Shown here: positions 1 through 11,187 of the stretch, piece after piece
Position numbering within the stretch: the stretch's first letter is position 1
Layout: every line of letters begins with the position of its first letter
Assembly: GCA_000310025.1 (NCBI GenBank)
Contig: FN649732.1
Location: 1,796,391 to 1,845,791, forward strand
DNA length: 49,401 nt
Direction of reading: 5' to 3'
Source of the DNA: Ectocarpus siliculosus
Taxonomy: Eukaryota > Sar > Phaeophyceae > Ectocarpales > Ectocarpaceae
The notes under the pieces: model-generated
The model's database searches: none
What the model was told of the DNA's origin: nothing
What the model saw: the letters and a program-made list of their open reading frames with translations, nothing else
Position numbers and translations under genes: made by a program

Positions 1-997
1 GTTCTCTCGGGCGCGATTTTTTGGGGGGGGGGGGGAGGGGAGAGGGGGACGGGAGGCGGGAGACACGGGGGGCGGGATGAATATGTGGCCGGTGTATCAG
101 GAAACACAGAGGGGCGGGGAGAGCGCGCGAGAGAGAGAAGAGAAACAGGGAGAGAGACGGAAAATATGCCTTTCTGTTCCATCAAGCCAAAGAACATCGA
201 TGGCCAATGCCGGGAAAGTCCACGTCCAGCGGTTTGGCACGCAGGACGGCAGGGGTCAAGGAATACAGCGACCGGAGGAAGGGAGCAAGCATGCTCGCTG
301 TTTCCCGATCTACAACCACGGCACATGGGCTTGTCACTCCTACCGACACGGCGCCCAACGGCCCAGCGAGTCTACCACCACCCACATGCATGTCACCTCA
401 CAATACATCGACTGCGATCAACAACAGCAGTGGGCACCTCCGTGGGCCTGGGCCGAGCGAGTACAGAGGGGGTCCCTGTATAGTGCCGATATGTGCACAG
501 AAAAACTCACCGGCACAATACCGGACCCGCGCTATTCAAAGTACTGAGAATGACTTGGAAATTCAGTGTGTGCCCGCCGAAAACACCGGGACTATACTGG
601 ACATCGACACTGTTCAACCGGCACAAAAACAGGGACCCCCACTGCTGTGCCCCCCTTTCAGAGAGCGTGCACGTGCGCGTTCGTATCAAACCGTTTCTGC
701 AAAGCCGTCTTTAGACACTTTCTTACCAACAGAGAGATATGTCAAAACACCGAAAAAAAGAGGGAACGTCAGCCCCAGAGGCACGGCCGACCATCAGAGG
801 CTTTCGTTACATTTTCTACCCCCGAGCCCTTGAGAAAAATAAATATTCCGGGACGTCGAGCGAACATCTTGGGTAGACGCAAAGCAGCCACAGCAGAATT
901 CCTGTCGAAGCAATGTCACCCACGTGATCTACACTAGTGGTATACTTTCCTGCCACCACACCTACCAATGCCGACACAACCAAACACCCAGACATGC
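1..997. other. No coding exon seen; probable intron of the KCS gene
   Basis: This stretch lies downstream of the last visible KCS exon on the minus strand, so it should be intron sequence leading to exons outside the window. It starts with G/A-rich low-complexity sequence, including a run of 13 G near base 25. I searched the minus strand for the expected continuation (the family's conserved PTPSLS-like block) and did not find it. Confidence 0.4.
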
Positions 998-3030
998 CTG
1001 CAGTTGATGATGAGGAAGTCGATGTCCTTTCCCGTCAGTCCGACCTTCTCCAGCACGCTCCCGACAACGTCGAAGATGACGATCTCCGCTTCCGTACGCG
1101 CTGCCTCCACCGACCTGGACACACGCCGCCCCAACCGCGAGTTAAAGCTCAGCACCGGCAATCTCGGCGACAAAATATACACGGCAGCACATCGCCCGCC
1201 ACAGTCAAACATGTTCCACCAACCAACAGAGGTGGAAAAAAAAACGACTCGGTCTCGGCGAAACGTACAATATACCGATAGACATTCAGCGTTGCCCTCC
1301 AGAATCGAACACGTTCCCTCGACCAACAAACGATTCGGCAAGAACCGCGGCAAAAAGTTTCCTGGTACACGTCAGCGTCGGCCGCCAAGGTCGACAACAC
1401 ATGCCCACAACCAAGAACCCAAAAACGACAGACTCAGCACGCACGAATCTCGGCAACGTGAACCCACTACAGTTGAACACATGAAAAAACCTCCCACCCA
1501 AGAACCTTGTGCCTCGACAACTCCTTGGCCGCTTGCTCATGACTGACTCGCGATTGATTTGGTCGATTGTTCCATGGGTTGATCGGAAAAAATAACGAAA
1601 ATGTGCGTTCTCGTGTGCCCGGGGGGGGGCACACACGGGGACCACCCAGCTAAAACTCGTGTCTGCGAACCCCCCATAGTCCAACACACCAGTCGGACGG
1701 GGCAAACAAACCCCAAAGAAGCAGCTAAGCTCTTGTACAGAGCCAGTTCAAAGAGGTCCACACTGCTCTACGGGTCACACGGGGGCCCGAGAACGGAAGG
1801 AAGAGTCGCACCTGTCAGCCGGAGTGTCCGGGTTCTCGAGGCACTTGATGATGCCAGGGGGCCACGCCGTCGCCTGCCCGGTACCAGACCTGCCGGAAAG
1901 TGCACGGTAGGGGGGGGGGGGGGTCACTTAGCTGAGATTATTAGCTTGCCGAGAGGAGCGCACGACCATATAGCGGCAGCAACAACAACAACAACAACAG
2001 CAGCAGCAACAGCAGCAACAACAACAACAACAACAGCAGCAGCAGCAACAGCAGCAGCAACAACAACGACAACACCAAGAATGCCAACGAAAGTAGCCTT
2101 AGCACGACACACAAACAACTTGCTGCTTCGGCACGGTAAAAAAAACAAAAGCGGATATGACGTGCGCTGGCACGCGTGTGGAACACGAGCTATCAACCCT
2201 GTCCTCTCGTCTCGTCTACCGCAAGGTTGCGCAAGGAACCACCACACACCCCGGACCGAAAATCGAAGCTCGACTTCTGCACGACGAAGAGGGAAGATAC
2301 GAAACTCAAACGCTGAATTTTTCATAAAGGTCTCGACTTCAAACACCATCATTTCTCAGGCATCGTTACTGCTGTTGCTGCAGAGTAATGGAAATGGCTC
2401 CAGGAGGTGTGCTATCATACGCCACCAACGGTACTCGTGCAAAGAAGAATAAATACCGTGAAAGGCGGAGAGAGGGCACTCCGCTTGACCGATTTTCAAA
2501 ACCCGAATATTGTACAACCAAGTTTGCGCCAACACGAAAACTGTGGTTTTGGAAACATATCGTCGGGGGCTTTGCGTGCATGCATCGGGCTTTTCCGCAC
2601 CCGATTGGTTGTGGATCAAAGGAGTTATGAAAGTCGTCGGTCTGGGGGGGTGCCATGCCATCTCTACCCCTCTTGCGGTAGTTAAAGTTTCCACGAGGTA
2701 AAACGGGGACGCCAGCTAGAAACGGGTATTTACCATGGAATGTATGAAGCTGTAGCCAATAAGCATGGGTGAACCCACGGAACGACTTGACTCGACTCAC
2801 TTGGATAGGATCTTTTCCATGAAGGACACCGACTCAGGGGTGAAGCATCCCTGCCGCCTCATGATCTCAGCGAGCTGGTCATGGGTGACCTGGCCGAGGA
2901 GAAACAACGCACACAGAGACAGAGACAGAGACAGAGACAGAGACAGAGACAGAGAGAGACACGCGCACAGAGACAGAGACAGAGGGAGAGGGAGAGAGAG
3001 AGACACACACAGGCAGACAGACAGACAGAA

Positions 3031-3061
<31 letters not shown>

Positions 3062-6000
3062 TGCCAGTTGTCATTCCACTGCAAAAACGGCAAAAGATAC
3101 AGTACCACCACATCGTTGAGACAGAAACTCCCGAACCCCTATGGCGTCGAAAACGAACGTGCTTCTTCGCCACACAGCGCCAAGAAAAAAAATAATACCG
3201 AACCCTTCGTGTGTACACAAGCGAACTCCTAAACCAAACAGGTTGGAACCAAAAGCGTGGTTGGAACCAAAAACACGTCGACACCGCTGCAGTTTCGAGC
3301 GCCGGCAACAGATGAGATAACTCCGAAGCACAAAGCACGCCCCCGTGTCGGGTCAGAACCAGACAACATACTCGTCACCAACAGCAATACTGTACTCCTC
3401 TCTTCCCATCCAGAGGGAAGCGACAGAGGCGGACAGACGCGTATCGGGTTTTCATTTCAAACACAACACACAAATAGTGTTCGCTAACAATGAATTCAAA
3501 GACTACTAATCCTTGACCCGTATCTACGGATAGAGATGGATTTAATGTGGAATGTTAAGGAGAGAAAACAAAAAACAAAAAAACACGCACACGGTATCTG
3601 TATGTAATCCGGAGAGTACCATGAGACTTCCCCATGACGCTCTCTCACGGAGGGCCCACATCGTGGCCTGTAGAAGCATGTTCTGTTTTCAACCGCGCTG
3701 AGACTGACGTCTTTTCATTGGTCAGCCGGTTAGCGTGGTCGATGCTATCAAGAAAGACACACATAAAAACATTGAGCGTTTTCAACCGCTCTGAGACTGA
3801 CGCATGTTCATTGGTCAGTCGGTGACGATGATAAACACACACACATCACACACATCCCACCTTCCATTCCTCAGGGGGCTCGAAGGTTGAGAAGTCCACC
3901 ATGTACAGCGGCGCGCTCCCGCGAGACATCCACCACACGAACACCACGAACAGCGCCGTGCTCTTCCAGCCCAGGTCGAAAAACAGGTCCCTCGAAGTGG
4001 TCTGCAGCGTGGACTGCATCGCTTCCTGCAAAAACAAGAAAAAACAGTAAGGGATGAAAACAAAAGGGAGCGCGTGCAAATTTTACGGGCAGCAGTGCGT
4101 CCTCCGGAGATATGTAAAGGGGGGTTCGTTGGATGGAGGCGTCTGTTCCAACTCGCATCCGTTCTTGCGGGAAAAATCAACGCCTCTGCCGGGAACGGCG
4201 GAGGGGGGTTGCCGCGCCCACATTAAAAATAAACGGCTCAGTTCCGAGTTTTCGCTTGCACTCTCAATATTGAAGCCATTCTCCGAAACGCGCCATTGCG
4301 TGCCATGCCCGTATGGTCCAGAAAAAGTTGTGCGGATGTGGGTCATGGATGCGTTACACGGGATGCGAGAAGCGGAAGCACGAGCTACAAAATACGGCAA
4401 CTACGGTAGGGGCGGGGACGACCTACCTCCGCGGCTGTCGTAAGGACTTGGGGACATCGCAACACTGAGCTGATGCTCTTCAGCATTTGCTGCTGCTCCT
4501 CTTAGATAATACGGGAACGCGCACAGTCTACGATACATCCCTCCAACCCTGTATCGGCCGTCTACGCAATACGGAATGCGAACTGGCACCCGCGGTGAGA
4601 CAATGCTTCGGAGATACATACGCCGACCCCGTTTGCTCCCTTTCCCTCACCCTTGGTGATGTGAAGTACTTAGCATGATAACATATGTCTAGTGGTGAAA
4701 ACCTGAACCTGCTGCGTCCCGGTGTTGTAAGTATGTGAGGTCAACGGTCTAACGACTACGGCAATGAGTACACATACACCCCTCACCCTCAGCGCGTCTT
4801 GGTTGTTCCACGCCTCTCCGCACATCTGGGCCACCAGAACTCCCAGAGCGAGCAGGAGCAGGTGGGGCAAGTACGTGGACGCCACCTGGGGGAGCAGACG
4901 GACGACACATGACAGAATACACCAGTGCGAAGACAACCGGGAAAACAAAAAATCACAAACAGACGGCACTTGCTTGTATGGCCGGAACCCTTTATGCGGA
5001 AGGTTGTGAATAAAAAAGACGGGGGGGCGAGGATGACGCGAAACTGTCAGCAACCCCCGTGAAGGGATGACATGGGAGGAGACTAGAGAGGGTTCTTCGT
5101 GGGAACGGCATGGCATTCTTCCTTCATTTTTGGTGTTGTTCCTGCTGGTCGGCTGCTGCTGCTCTTATAGCTGTTGCTGTTGCTACTTCTGCCAGTGTCA
5201 ATGCTTCTTTTGGACCTCGTCAACACGCGTGCAGACCCCTCTGCACGCCACGCCGTACGCTCAATACGCTGCAATAGACACAATCACCAACACACGCCCA
5301 AAAGAGGACTTGCACCACCAACGAGACCTACAAGAGCGGACATCCGGTCTGTGTGCAGCAGCGCTTGAGGTCACCAGGGATAGTGAGGAGGGCCAGGTTG
5401 CGTAGAAGACATCATTCATACTCGATTCCCGTCTCCCGCATCAGATTGTGGTGAATATTTAGCGGTTTACATTCTCGTTCCGTTTGGTGAGTACTTGCTT
5501 GGATTCCCCATGGATGTTTTGAAACTCTCACCCTCCCGCCTCTTTTCGGATTTTCACACAAGAATTCCAACCGCCGTTTCGCCGTTTGCTGCTTTCTGGA
5601 GCAAAAACAAATAAATGCCATGCAAGCCCACAAACAAACGCGAGAGATACCACCCGGCTACCTGCACTTGACATGCCCGGAAGCTGCTTTGCTGTACCAG
5701 ATAGGAAGCCATCATGGGGAATCATATCGTATACATCTTGCCGAGAGAGGTTACGGAGGTAGATCCTGGCAACACAATAACATAATATGACGTCTCCGCG
5801 CGCACGCGTACGCGCCGTTTTTGCTGATTTGTCTCGAGGGAAAAAGCACAACAGACTTGACACGGGGTTGATTGTTGATTGATTGCAGAGGGCACAGCTT
5901 TGGATTTCTCACTCGACAGACTACCGTTCGAGCTGAAAACTGCTAGGACACGGCATCCTATGTACCACTGCTCTCTTTCCGTGGAGCGCGGGGGCAGTGG

Positions 6001-7804
6001 TGTGCTGATTCAACCGACCGGGAGGTGCAGCACCAGAAGCCGTCTTGCGAATTTCGGCTCCGGCTCTTCATCCGATTTTTGTTCGACTTCGCGCTACACA
6101 CAACAGCAACAGCAGGACACAACAGGCCTACTCTGCGCTCGGTTGATCGAAGCAGCCACACAAACGCCCATGCTCCTTGGAATAGATTGAGTGAAAGCAA
6201 CGGACATTCCAACGGGTTTGAGCATGAAAGGCGGTCTGGCAGGTGAAAAGCATTTCAAAAGGACAAGGTGTATGTCTTGCAAAAAACCACGGCTGCTGGC
6301 ACAACACGGGGGAAGGAATGCATTGCGCACCTTGCACCTCCAGCGTTACGTGCGCGTACAAAGCGCCCGCGCACAGCAGTCACATGGTAGTACAACATGG
6401 TGCCTTTGGTGAGGATAGTGAGATAGATGGGCCATTTTCTCGTGTTGCGTTCCCTGAGACTTGTCGGCTTGGTGTGGAAGACAGAGAGGGGTAGAGGGGG
6501 TGGGGTTTTGTTTTATCTCCTGCTGTAAGGAAGCCGGCTTCTGCCTCCTGTCTGTCGCCAAAACTCAGACGCGGGAATTTCTGGTATGGGGGCTCGAAAA
6601 CACCACAAGAAAACATGCGGGAATCGGTCTAAATCCACCTGGACGACGGGATTCCCGCTCCGAAATAACCAACAGCCCGCGTACCCTGTCGAACTCAAAA
6701 GGCGGGAACGCTCGCATATATGTCTTTCTGTGTTTGAATTTATGCTTCCTAATATTTGTGGATTTTACGGCAAACAGGAATGCGGGAAGCGGGAATCTGA
6801 GTTTGAAAGATGTCTATAATAGAGTAGCTGTAGCACCGGGGGGGGGAAAGGTGTGTAGGACTACACCAACCTGCATGTAAAATTCCTGTAAATTTCGGCT
6901 GGGACACAATTTATTTCCCTCCCTGGACCAAACGGCCTGCAGCAGAGAGAATGGAGGCAATAATGCGACCGGCGCTAGATGCGAAAGAGGCTGTACAGCA
7001 GTGTCGGAGGTACGTTGCACTGATTGGTCTAGAGGTTTCCCCGCATACCGTACCGTACACATGCGTGGTGGGGTATGGAGTCATGGTCTAGAGCAGTAAG
7101 CACGTACAGCAGTGTTCTACAACCTACTTCCAGTCGTTCAGCCGTGACAAGATTGAGGCCAAAAGGAAGTATGGGATGCCTGCGACACAAAACGGGTAGC
7201 GTGGGCAGGAGGGGCGTCCCTCATGGAACACCAACAGGGCTACAATAGCCCCCTCCGCTCTAGTCCACGTGTCCTCTGCTGCTGTAGTGCAAAGAATCAG
7301 GGCTCGCCCGCAATGAATACCGAGATTCAACTTGCAGCGAGAAGGGGAAATCCAAAAAAAAAAAAAAAAGTCAACATGATCCTGGGAGACGGCGGCGGGC
7401 AGCCTGGAAAAACGTGGCGTGTGTGTGCTAAAAAATATAAACTTTTCATCCATCCCACCACTCCGACACACCATCAATGGTGTCTCGGCAGAGACAACGT
7501 CCCGTGGGTCCAAAGGCCGGGCATATTCTATGGTTGGCGGCCAACAACAGGCTGTACATATTTCATTGCCAACATTATCCTCCACAATCCCGAGTCTCCA
7601 ACACACAGCACCCGCCACGCGCACCTGCCACCAGTTGATGAGGCGAATCAGGCGCGACTTGCGGACATGGTAGAGGTTGTCCCCCGTATCGAAGTCGGAC
7701 ATGTCCGTCATGGAGATGTCGTTTCGGCGCATGGCCGGCGGCGGTGGTGACGCTGCCGCAGGTGCTGCAGCTGCATCATCAGCAGGCTTGGTGCCTTCTG
7801 CCAT
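998..7804 (-). CDS. 3-ketoacyl-CoA synthase (FAE1-type fatty acid elongase), 5' part, six exons
   Basis: Exons in transcript order are 7804-7625, 4885-4787, 4025-3861, 2889-2801, 1889-1812 and 1114-998. Their phases agree at every join (0,0,0,2,2,2), giving 242 codons. The N-terminus is a 60-residue cytosolic leader starting MAEGTKPADD. Two hydrophobic spans follow (TYLPHLLLLALGVLVAQM; STALFVVFVWWM). Next come the family landmarks PLYMVDFSTFEPPEEWK, FTPESVSFMEKIL, AARTEAEIVIF and KDIDFLIINC. This order is that of FAE1-type condensing enzymes, which join malonyl-CoA to a long-chain acyl-CoA in the ER membrane during very-long-chain fatty acid synthesis. The catalytic Cys, His and Asn lie in exons left of base 1, so activity cannot be judged. 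The last visible donor reads GC rather than GT (992-997). Family call is firm; exact exon ends are by eye. Confidence 0.85.
1910..2078. repeat. Poly-G run and CAA/CAG trinucleotide microsatellite
   Basis: A G run (1910-1922) is followed at about 1977-2072 by interleaved CAA and CAG triplets. It lies in the intron between KCS exons 2801-2889 and 1812-1889. Reading through it produces homopolymeric Thr/Ala or Leu frames, which are not treated as genes. Confidence 0.9.
2908..3061. repeat. AGACAG/ACAG microsatellite next to a KCS splice acceptor
   Basis: Tandem AGACAG then ACAG units fill about 150 bp. On the coding (minus) strand this is a CTGTCT tract that ends about 20 nt before the acceptor of exon 2889-2801, so it acts as, or has expanded from, the intron polypyrimidine tract. 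Confidence 0.9.
3683..3830. repeat. Short dispersed repeat, two tandem copies (ATTGGTCAG family)
   Basis: Two related copies, about 3683-3745 and 3778-3827, share 'ttcaaccg.gctgagactgacg' followed by 'ttcattggtcag.cggt'. They lie in the KCS intron between exons 3861-4025 and 2801-2889. A third, inverted copy is at about 33030-33115. No terminal inverted repeats or coding capacity were seen. Confidence 0.7.
4886..7624 (-). other. Long first intron of the KCS gene (2.7 kb)
   Basis: This interval separates the leader exon from the first membrane-span exon. Both joins are phase 0 with clear AG|GT signals. No additional exon with family similarity was recognised, although a short one cannot be excluded. 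The open frames within it are short, overlap on both strands and resemble no family I know. Confidence 0.5.
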
Positions 7805-8885
7805 TATCGTAATGTAACCTCGCTTGGCCCGCGAAAAAAACTACTCCTCCCTCCCGGTTCAGCAGCCAGTCTCGTCCTCGTCCGATGCTCGCTCCCTCCT
7901 TTCGCTCAAAAAGCTGTGTCGGGTGTGTATGCAGACCCAGACCCCCGCACAGGAAAAACAGCACGTAAGGAAGCAGCAGCAAAAGGAGATGATACGCGTG
8001 TGTATGACGAAAAATACGTGTGCGAGACTCATGCAGCGAACAGAGGCCGCGCAGGTCCGCGTTGTGGCGAGCTTGCGCGGCCCTAAAGGAAACAGCCATA
8101 TTGAATCACCTGGGCTCCTAGTAGCAAAGCAGGGTCAGAACCTCAGAGCTCTCACCGCTCTCCCGCGGGCAGCGCGTGTATGTGTGCCCAGGGCGTGTAT
8201 GTGTGCCCAGGGTCCCAAAAGTGAGGCTATCTATCGTTTTCAAGGTCAAGAAAACATATGCACACACACACACGTACTTTTTTTTCTGGCGGGTGGGACT
8301 ACAGAACGGCCGGACCCGGATCTACGCTAGAAGGAAGAGAACTCAACATCGAATCTCACCGGATTTCTCTGCCAGGCGGGTGCCGTGTGCACAACGATGT
8401 GAACCGTTGTACGCCTTGACTGCTGCCTGCACAGGCGGCAGAGCGAACGCAGGGGGGGGGGTTACGCAGCTGCGAGTTTTTGCTGACAGTGGTGTGATTC
8501 ATGCGCGTTGATCGGTGCCGGTTGGCAGTTCACCCCTCCAGTGCTTCAGTGCTTCAGTGCTTTCACCACCACAGCAGCGTCACAGCGTCACAGCGTCACA
8601 ACGTCACCGTTCTTCGTCCTCGGGGAGATTGCATCTCACCCACCGGCCACCACTATCTGCACTTAATAAAAGTGTCGTCTGTTCCTGATGTGTGTGTGTT
8701 ACGTACATCACAACAAGCTCCGTCGACAATATTGGAGACTCAACAGCAGAGGAGAGTCTACCGACGTACCTATATAGTCTACGCAACACTGCCATAGATA
8801 CATTTAGTCTTGTAAAGAAACACAACATTTGTCCAGTCAGGGTTTTAGCTTTTATCTAATATCTACAGCAGTATAGCAGTGTAGT
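7805..8885. other. Intergenic sequence upstream of the KCS start
   Basis: This region contains the presumed promoter of the minus-strand KCS gene. I see no recognisable core promoter motif, RNA gene or coding exon. Short direct repeats are present, such as 'gtgcttca' near 8540 and 'cacagcgt' near 8578. Confidence 0.35.
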
Positions 8886-8943
8886 CTACATGATGAAGTC
8901 CGAGAGAGGTGTTTCATGGTGTCGTCGGTCGATCGACCCCTTA

Positions 8944-9131
8944 CATGTTGTTGTTGTTGTTGTCTTCAAACCGTTCCGTTCTCTCTGCCTAGTACCTTGT
9001 TCTGTCCGTACTAGTCTTAACACTTGACGGGGTCGATTCCCGTGGTCACAGGCTAACTTACCCAACACAAGGTATACGAAAATAAAATGGACCCGAAGGG
9101 TCCGTAAGCCAATAAAAGTCAACGACAGATA
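8944..9131 (+). repeat. Dispersed repeat family A, copy 1 (TTG-tailed)
   Basis: A stretch starting with a GTT microsatellite, then tcttc..accgttccg..tctct, then 'gtcgattcccgtggtcacag', and ending at 'aacgacagata'. It matches, in inverted orientation, 33183-33395 over nearly its full length, and in part 10909-10974. The simple-repeat end and compact size are SINE-like. I could not define convincing A and B boxes, so the class is open. Confidence 0.75.
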
Positions 9132-9210
9132 GTCCAGGCCACTCCGCTCGCCGGTCTGCACTCTTTGCGAGGTAACCCTAGATTGGCAAAATATGGAAAA
9201 AGAAAATTAT

Positions 9211-9350
9211 ATGTATGTGTTGTTTTTTATTTAATTATTTAGTTCTTATTTTTGGGTTTTTGGTAGACAAAAATTCTATGTGTTGTTTTTTATTCAATTA
9301 TTTAATTACTTTTTTTGGGATTTTTGGTAGACAAGTTTTTGGTAGACAAG
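9211..9350. repeat. AT-rich tandem duplication (about 64 bp period)
   Basis: The block 'tatgtgttgttttttat..aattattta' at about 9213-9241 recurs at about 9277-9305. The follow-on block 'tttttggtagacaa' appears at about 9258, 9319 and 9336. The region is much richer in A/T than its surroundings and is followed by a purine-rich AAGAAA tract to about 9400. Confidence 0.75.
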
Positions 9351-9829
9351 TAAGAAGAAAAAGAAAAAGAATTGAAAAGAGAAAAAGAAAAAGAAAAAAG
9401 AAAGGAAGAGGGCACATGGAGAGAAGCAAAGGGAAAGAGAAAGACACAGACAGAGAAAGACATACGCCGTAGCGACAAGCAACAAACAAACAAACATAAC
9501 AACACAAAACAACACAAGACAAAGCGGGCCACTCGAGCCAGCCCATGCAAGTCATCGCTCGCGGGGGGTTGGTGCAATGATGCAGTGCCGGGGGGGGGGG
9601 GGGAGGGGATAAGTCAAGGAACAGGTTCATTTCGGCACGGTGTTTCGTGCCACTCGGTCCGCCTCTTCGCGTGTCCTGCCTTTTCTCGCCGTCTCGTCCG
9701 CCTGCTGTACCCCTCCCACCCCCGTGGTTGTTGCCGTGTCCGTCTTGTTGTCGGGCTTCTTGTTTCGTTTGAGCGCTCGTTGTCGGCTAGCCTCCTCCTC
9801 CTTCTTGTGCCAGGAGGCCATGAAGCTCT

Positions 9830-10285
9830 TAGCTCGCTACAACAGTACCCCTGTATGCCACGGCACCCCCCAGTCCACCTTCGCTGCTTCCATCCAAGTT
9901 GTTTCCGGGACTCCGAAGAAGCATGGCTCGGCGTCCGTAGATCCGTGCTCTGCTTCGAACATCTTGAGGTCGTCCTTCAGGCACATCTATCTGCCACTCA
10001 CTGTTGCTCCGGTTTCCCCCTGCCTGGACCCTACCCCCCCACCAATTCGCCAAGCATCACCCGTTTCGGGAGTCGTACGTCTGGCTGCCTTACCAGCGCT
10101 CCCGCGAACAGCAGGCGCCGTTGCCGGATAGTGGTTTCCACGCTCTGGCACCCTACCCTCTTCAGGGTGTGGGCGTAGGAAAGCTGCCGGTATGTGCCCT
10201 TCTTGCGTTGGTAACCGATAACTCGCAGGAGCAGTCGGTGGCGTATCGTCCGCAACGTCCGGTAGTGGTCTTGACGTGGGGCTCA
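9830..10285 (-). pseudogene. Degenerate LINE (non-LTR retrotransposon) 3' end
   Basis: On the minus strand a frame from about 10285 to 10031 reads like the C-terminal tail of a LINE reverse transcriptase polyprotein: HYRTLRTIRHRLLLRVIGY, then KRVGCQSVETTIRQRRLLFAG, then DVRLPKRVMLGEL. It is cut by a stop. The theme resumes in another frame (about 9975-9830) as CLKDDLKMFEAEHGST and TTWMEAAKVDW, the usual final block of such elements. The catalytic reverse transcriptase and endonuclease parts are absent. At least one frameshift and stop are needed, so this is a dead 5'-truncated fragment. The family assignment is from pattern memory. Confidence 0.6.
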
Positions 10286-10908
10286 TGCAGTGTGTCAACT
10301 AATTTGTTCGTGAGGATCTGCCGCGCCCCCGCAGCCCGTGCCAACTCTCCTGACTCTCCGATTGTTTCGGTCAACTGAATACTTCTTATCTCGAACGCGT
10401 TGTATTTTTTAGAAACATGCTGTGTACTCATCGTTGAAGAGCGTCTACAATAGACCGTGGTTGCAGGTGTTGTTGCTGTACGTGCTTGTTGTACAGGGGT
10501 TGGCGATGTTGCTGCCGGTCGATGCGAAAGATGATTCCTATAGTATCAACGGGGGTACGTGTGTCGAAAACGTCATGTTACAAATTTTTTGCATGTGAAT
10601 TTTGCTGTGCTGGCGCTTGGAGGTGTTCTCGTCGTCTCAAGGGAATGGACCGCCGCTACCTAGTATTGGGAAATATGTATGTACAATCATACCTGTTCCC
10701 TTGTGGCGTCAGCAACGGTGTGCGTGTTGCCCGACGGTTTGATTTCGGTTCGGGGCGACAAAGAGGTACCAGCTTCCGCACTGCTGCTGCTCCTGCTGTT
10801 GTTGTTGTTGCCATGAAGTATTTGCTCTACAGGCATGATGACAGGATACGAAATTTCCTTTCCTTTTGAATATCGAGGGTTCGTTCGCGCGAGATCAACC
10901 GATCCCCG

Positions 10909-10974
10909 CATTGTTGTTGTTGTTGTTGTTGTTTGTTTTCTTACTAAGTTCCGATCTCTCTACCCAGTACCTTC
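10909..10974 (+). repeat. Dispersed repeat family A, partial copy
   Basis: A GTT microsatellite followed by a block shared with the other copies (ttccgatctctctacccagtaccttc). It corresponds to the first part of the copy at 8944-9131 and, inverted, to 33183-33395. The copy is truncated after the shared block. Confidence 0.6.
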
Positions 10975-11187
10975 ACAGCACACGGGCCTACAACAACAAC
11001 AACGACAAAGATACAAGGGCAATCCCTTCAGACCAAGCGCTCTATCAGCTGAAACCTGACCCCTACATGTTAGGTACCTGTGTCACAATCCTCTCAAGAG
11101 ATAGACCAACGGCACGTTTCTTTCTCTTGGATACAACAGGTACCATGTCCCTCCCTGTACCATCATACTTAGACTTAACCGGAGGAT

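Noticed and set aside
2881-3232. Arg/Asp- or Cys/Leu-rich proteins over the AGACAG repeat
   Set aside because: Translation of a microsatellite in all frames; only the flanking 89-bp KCS exon on the minus strand is real.
9028-9062. tRNA gene suggested by 'ggtcgattccc'
   Set aside because: No acceptor, D or anticodon stems could be paired around it. The same sequence recurs in the dispersed repeat, so it is repeat sequence.
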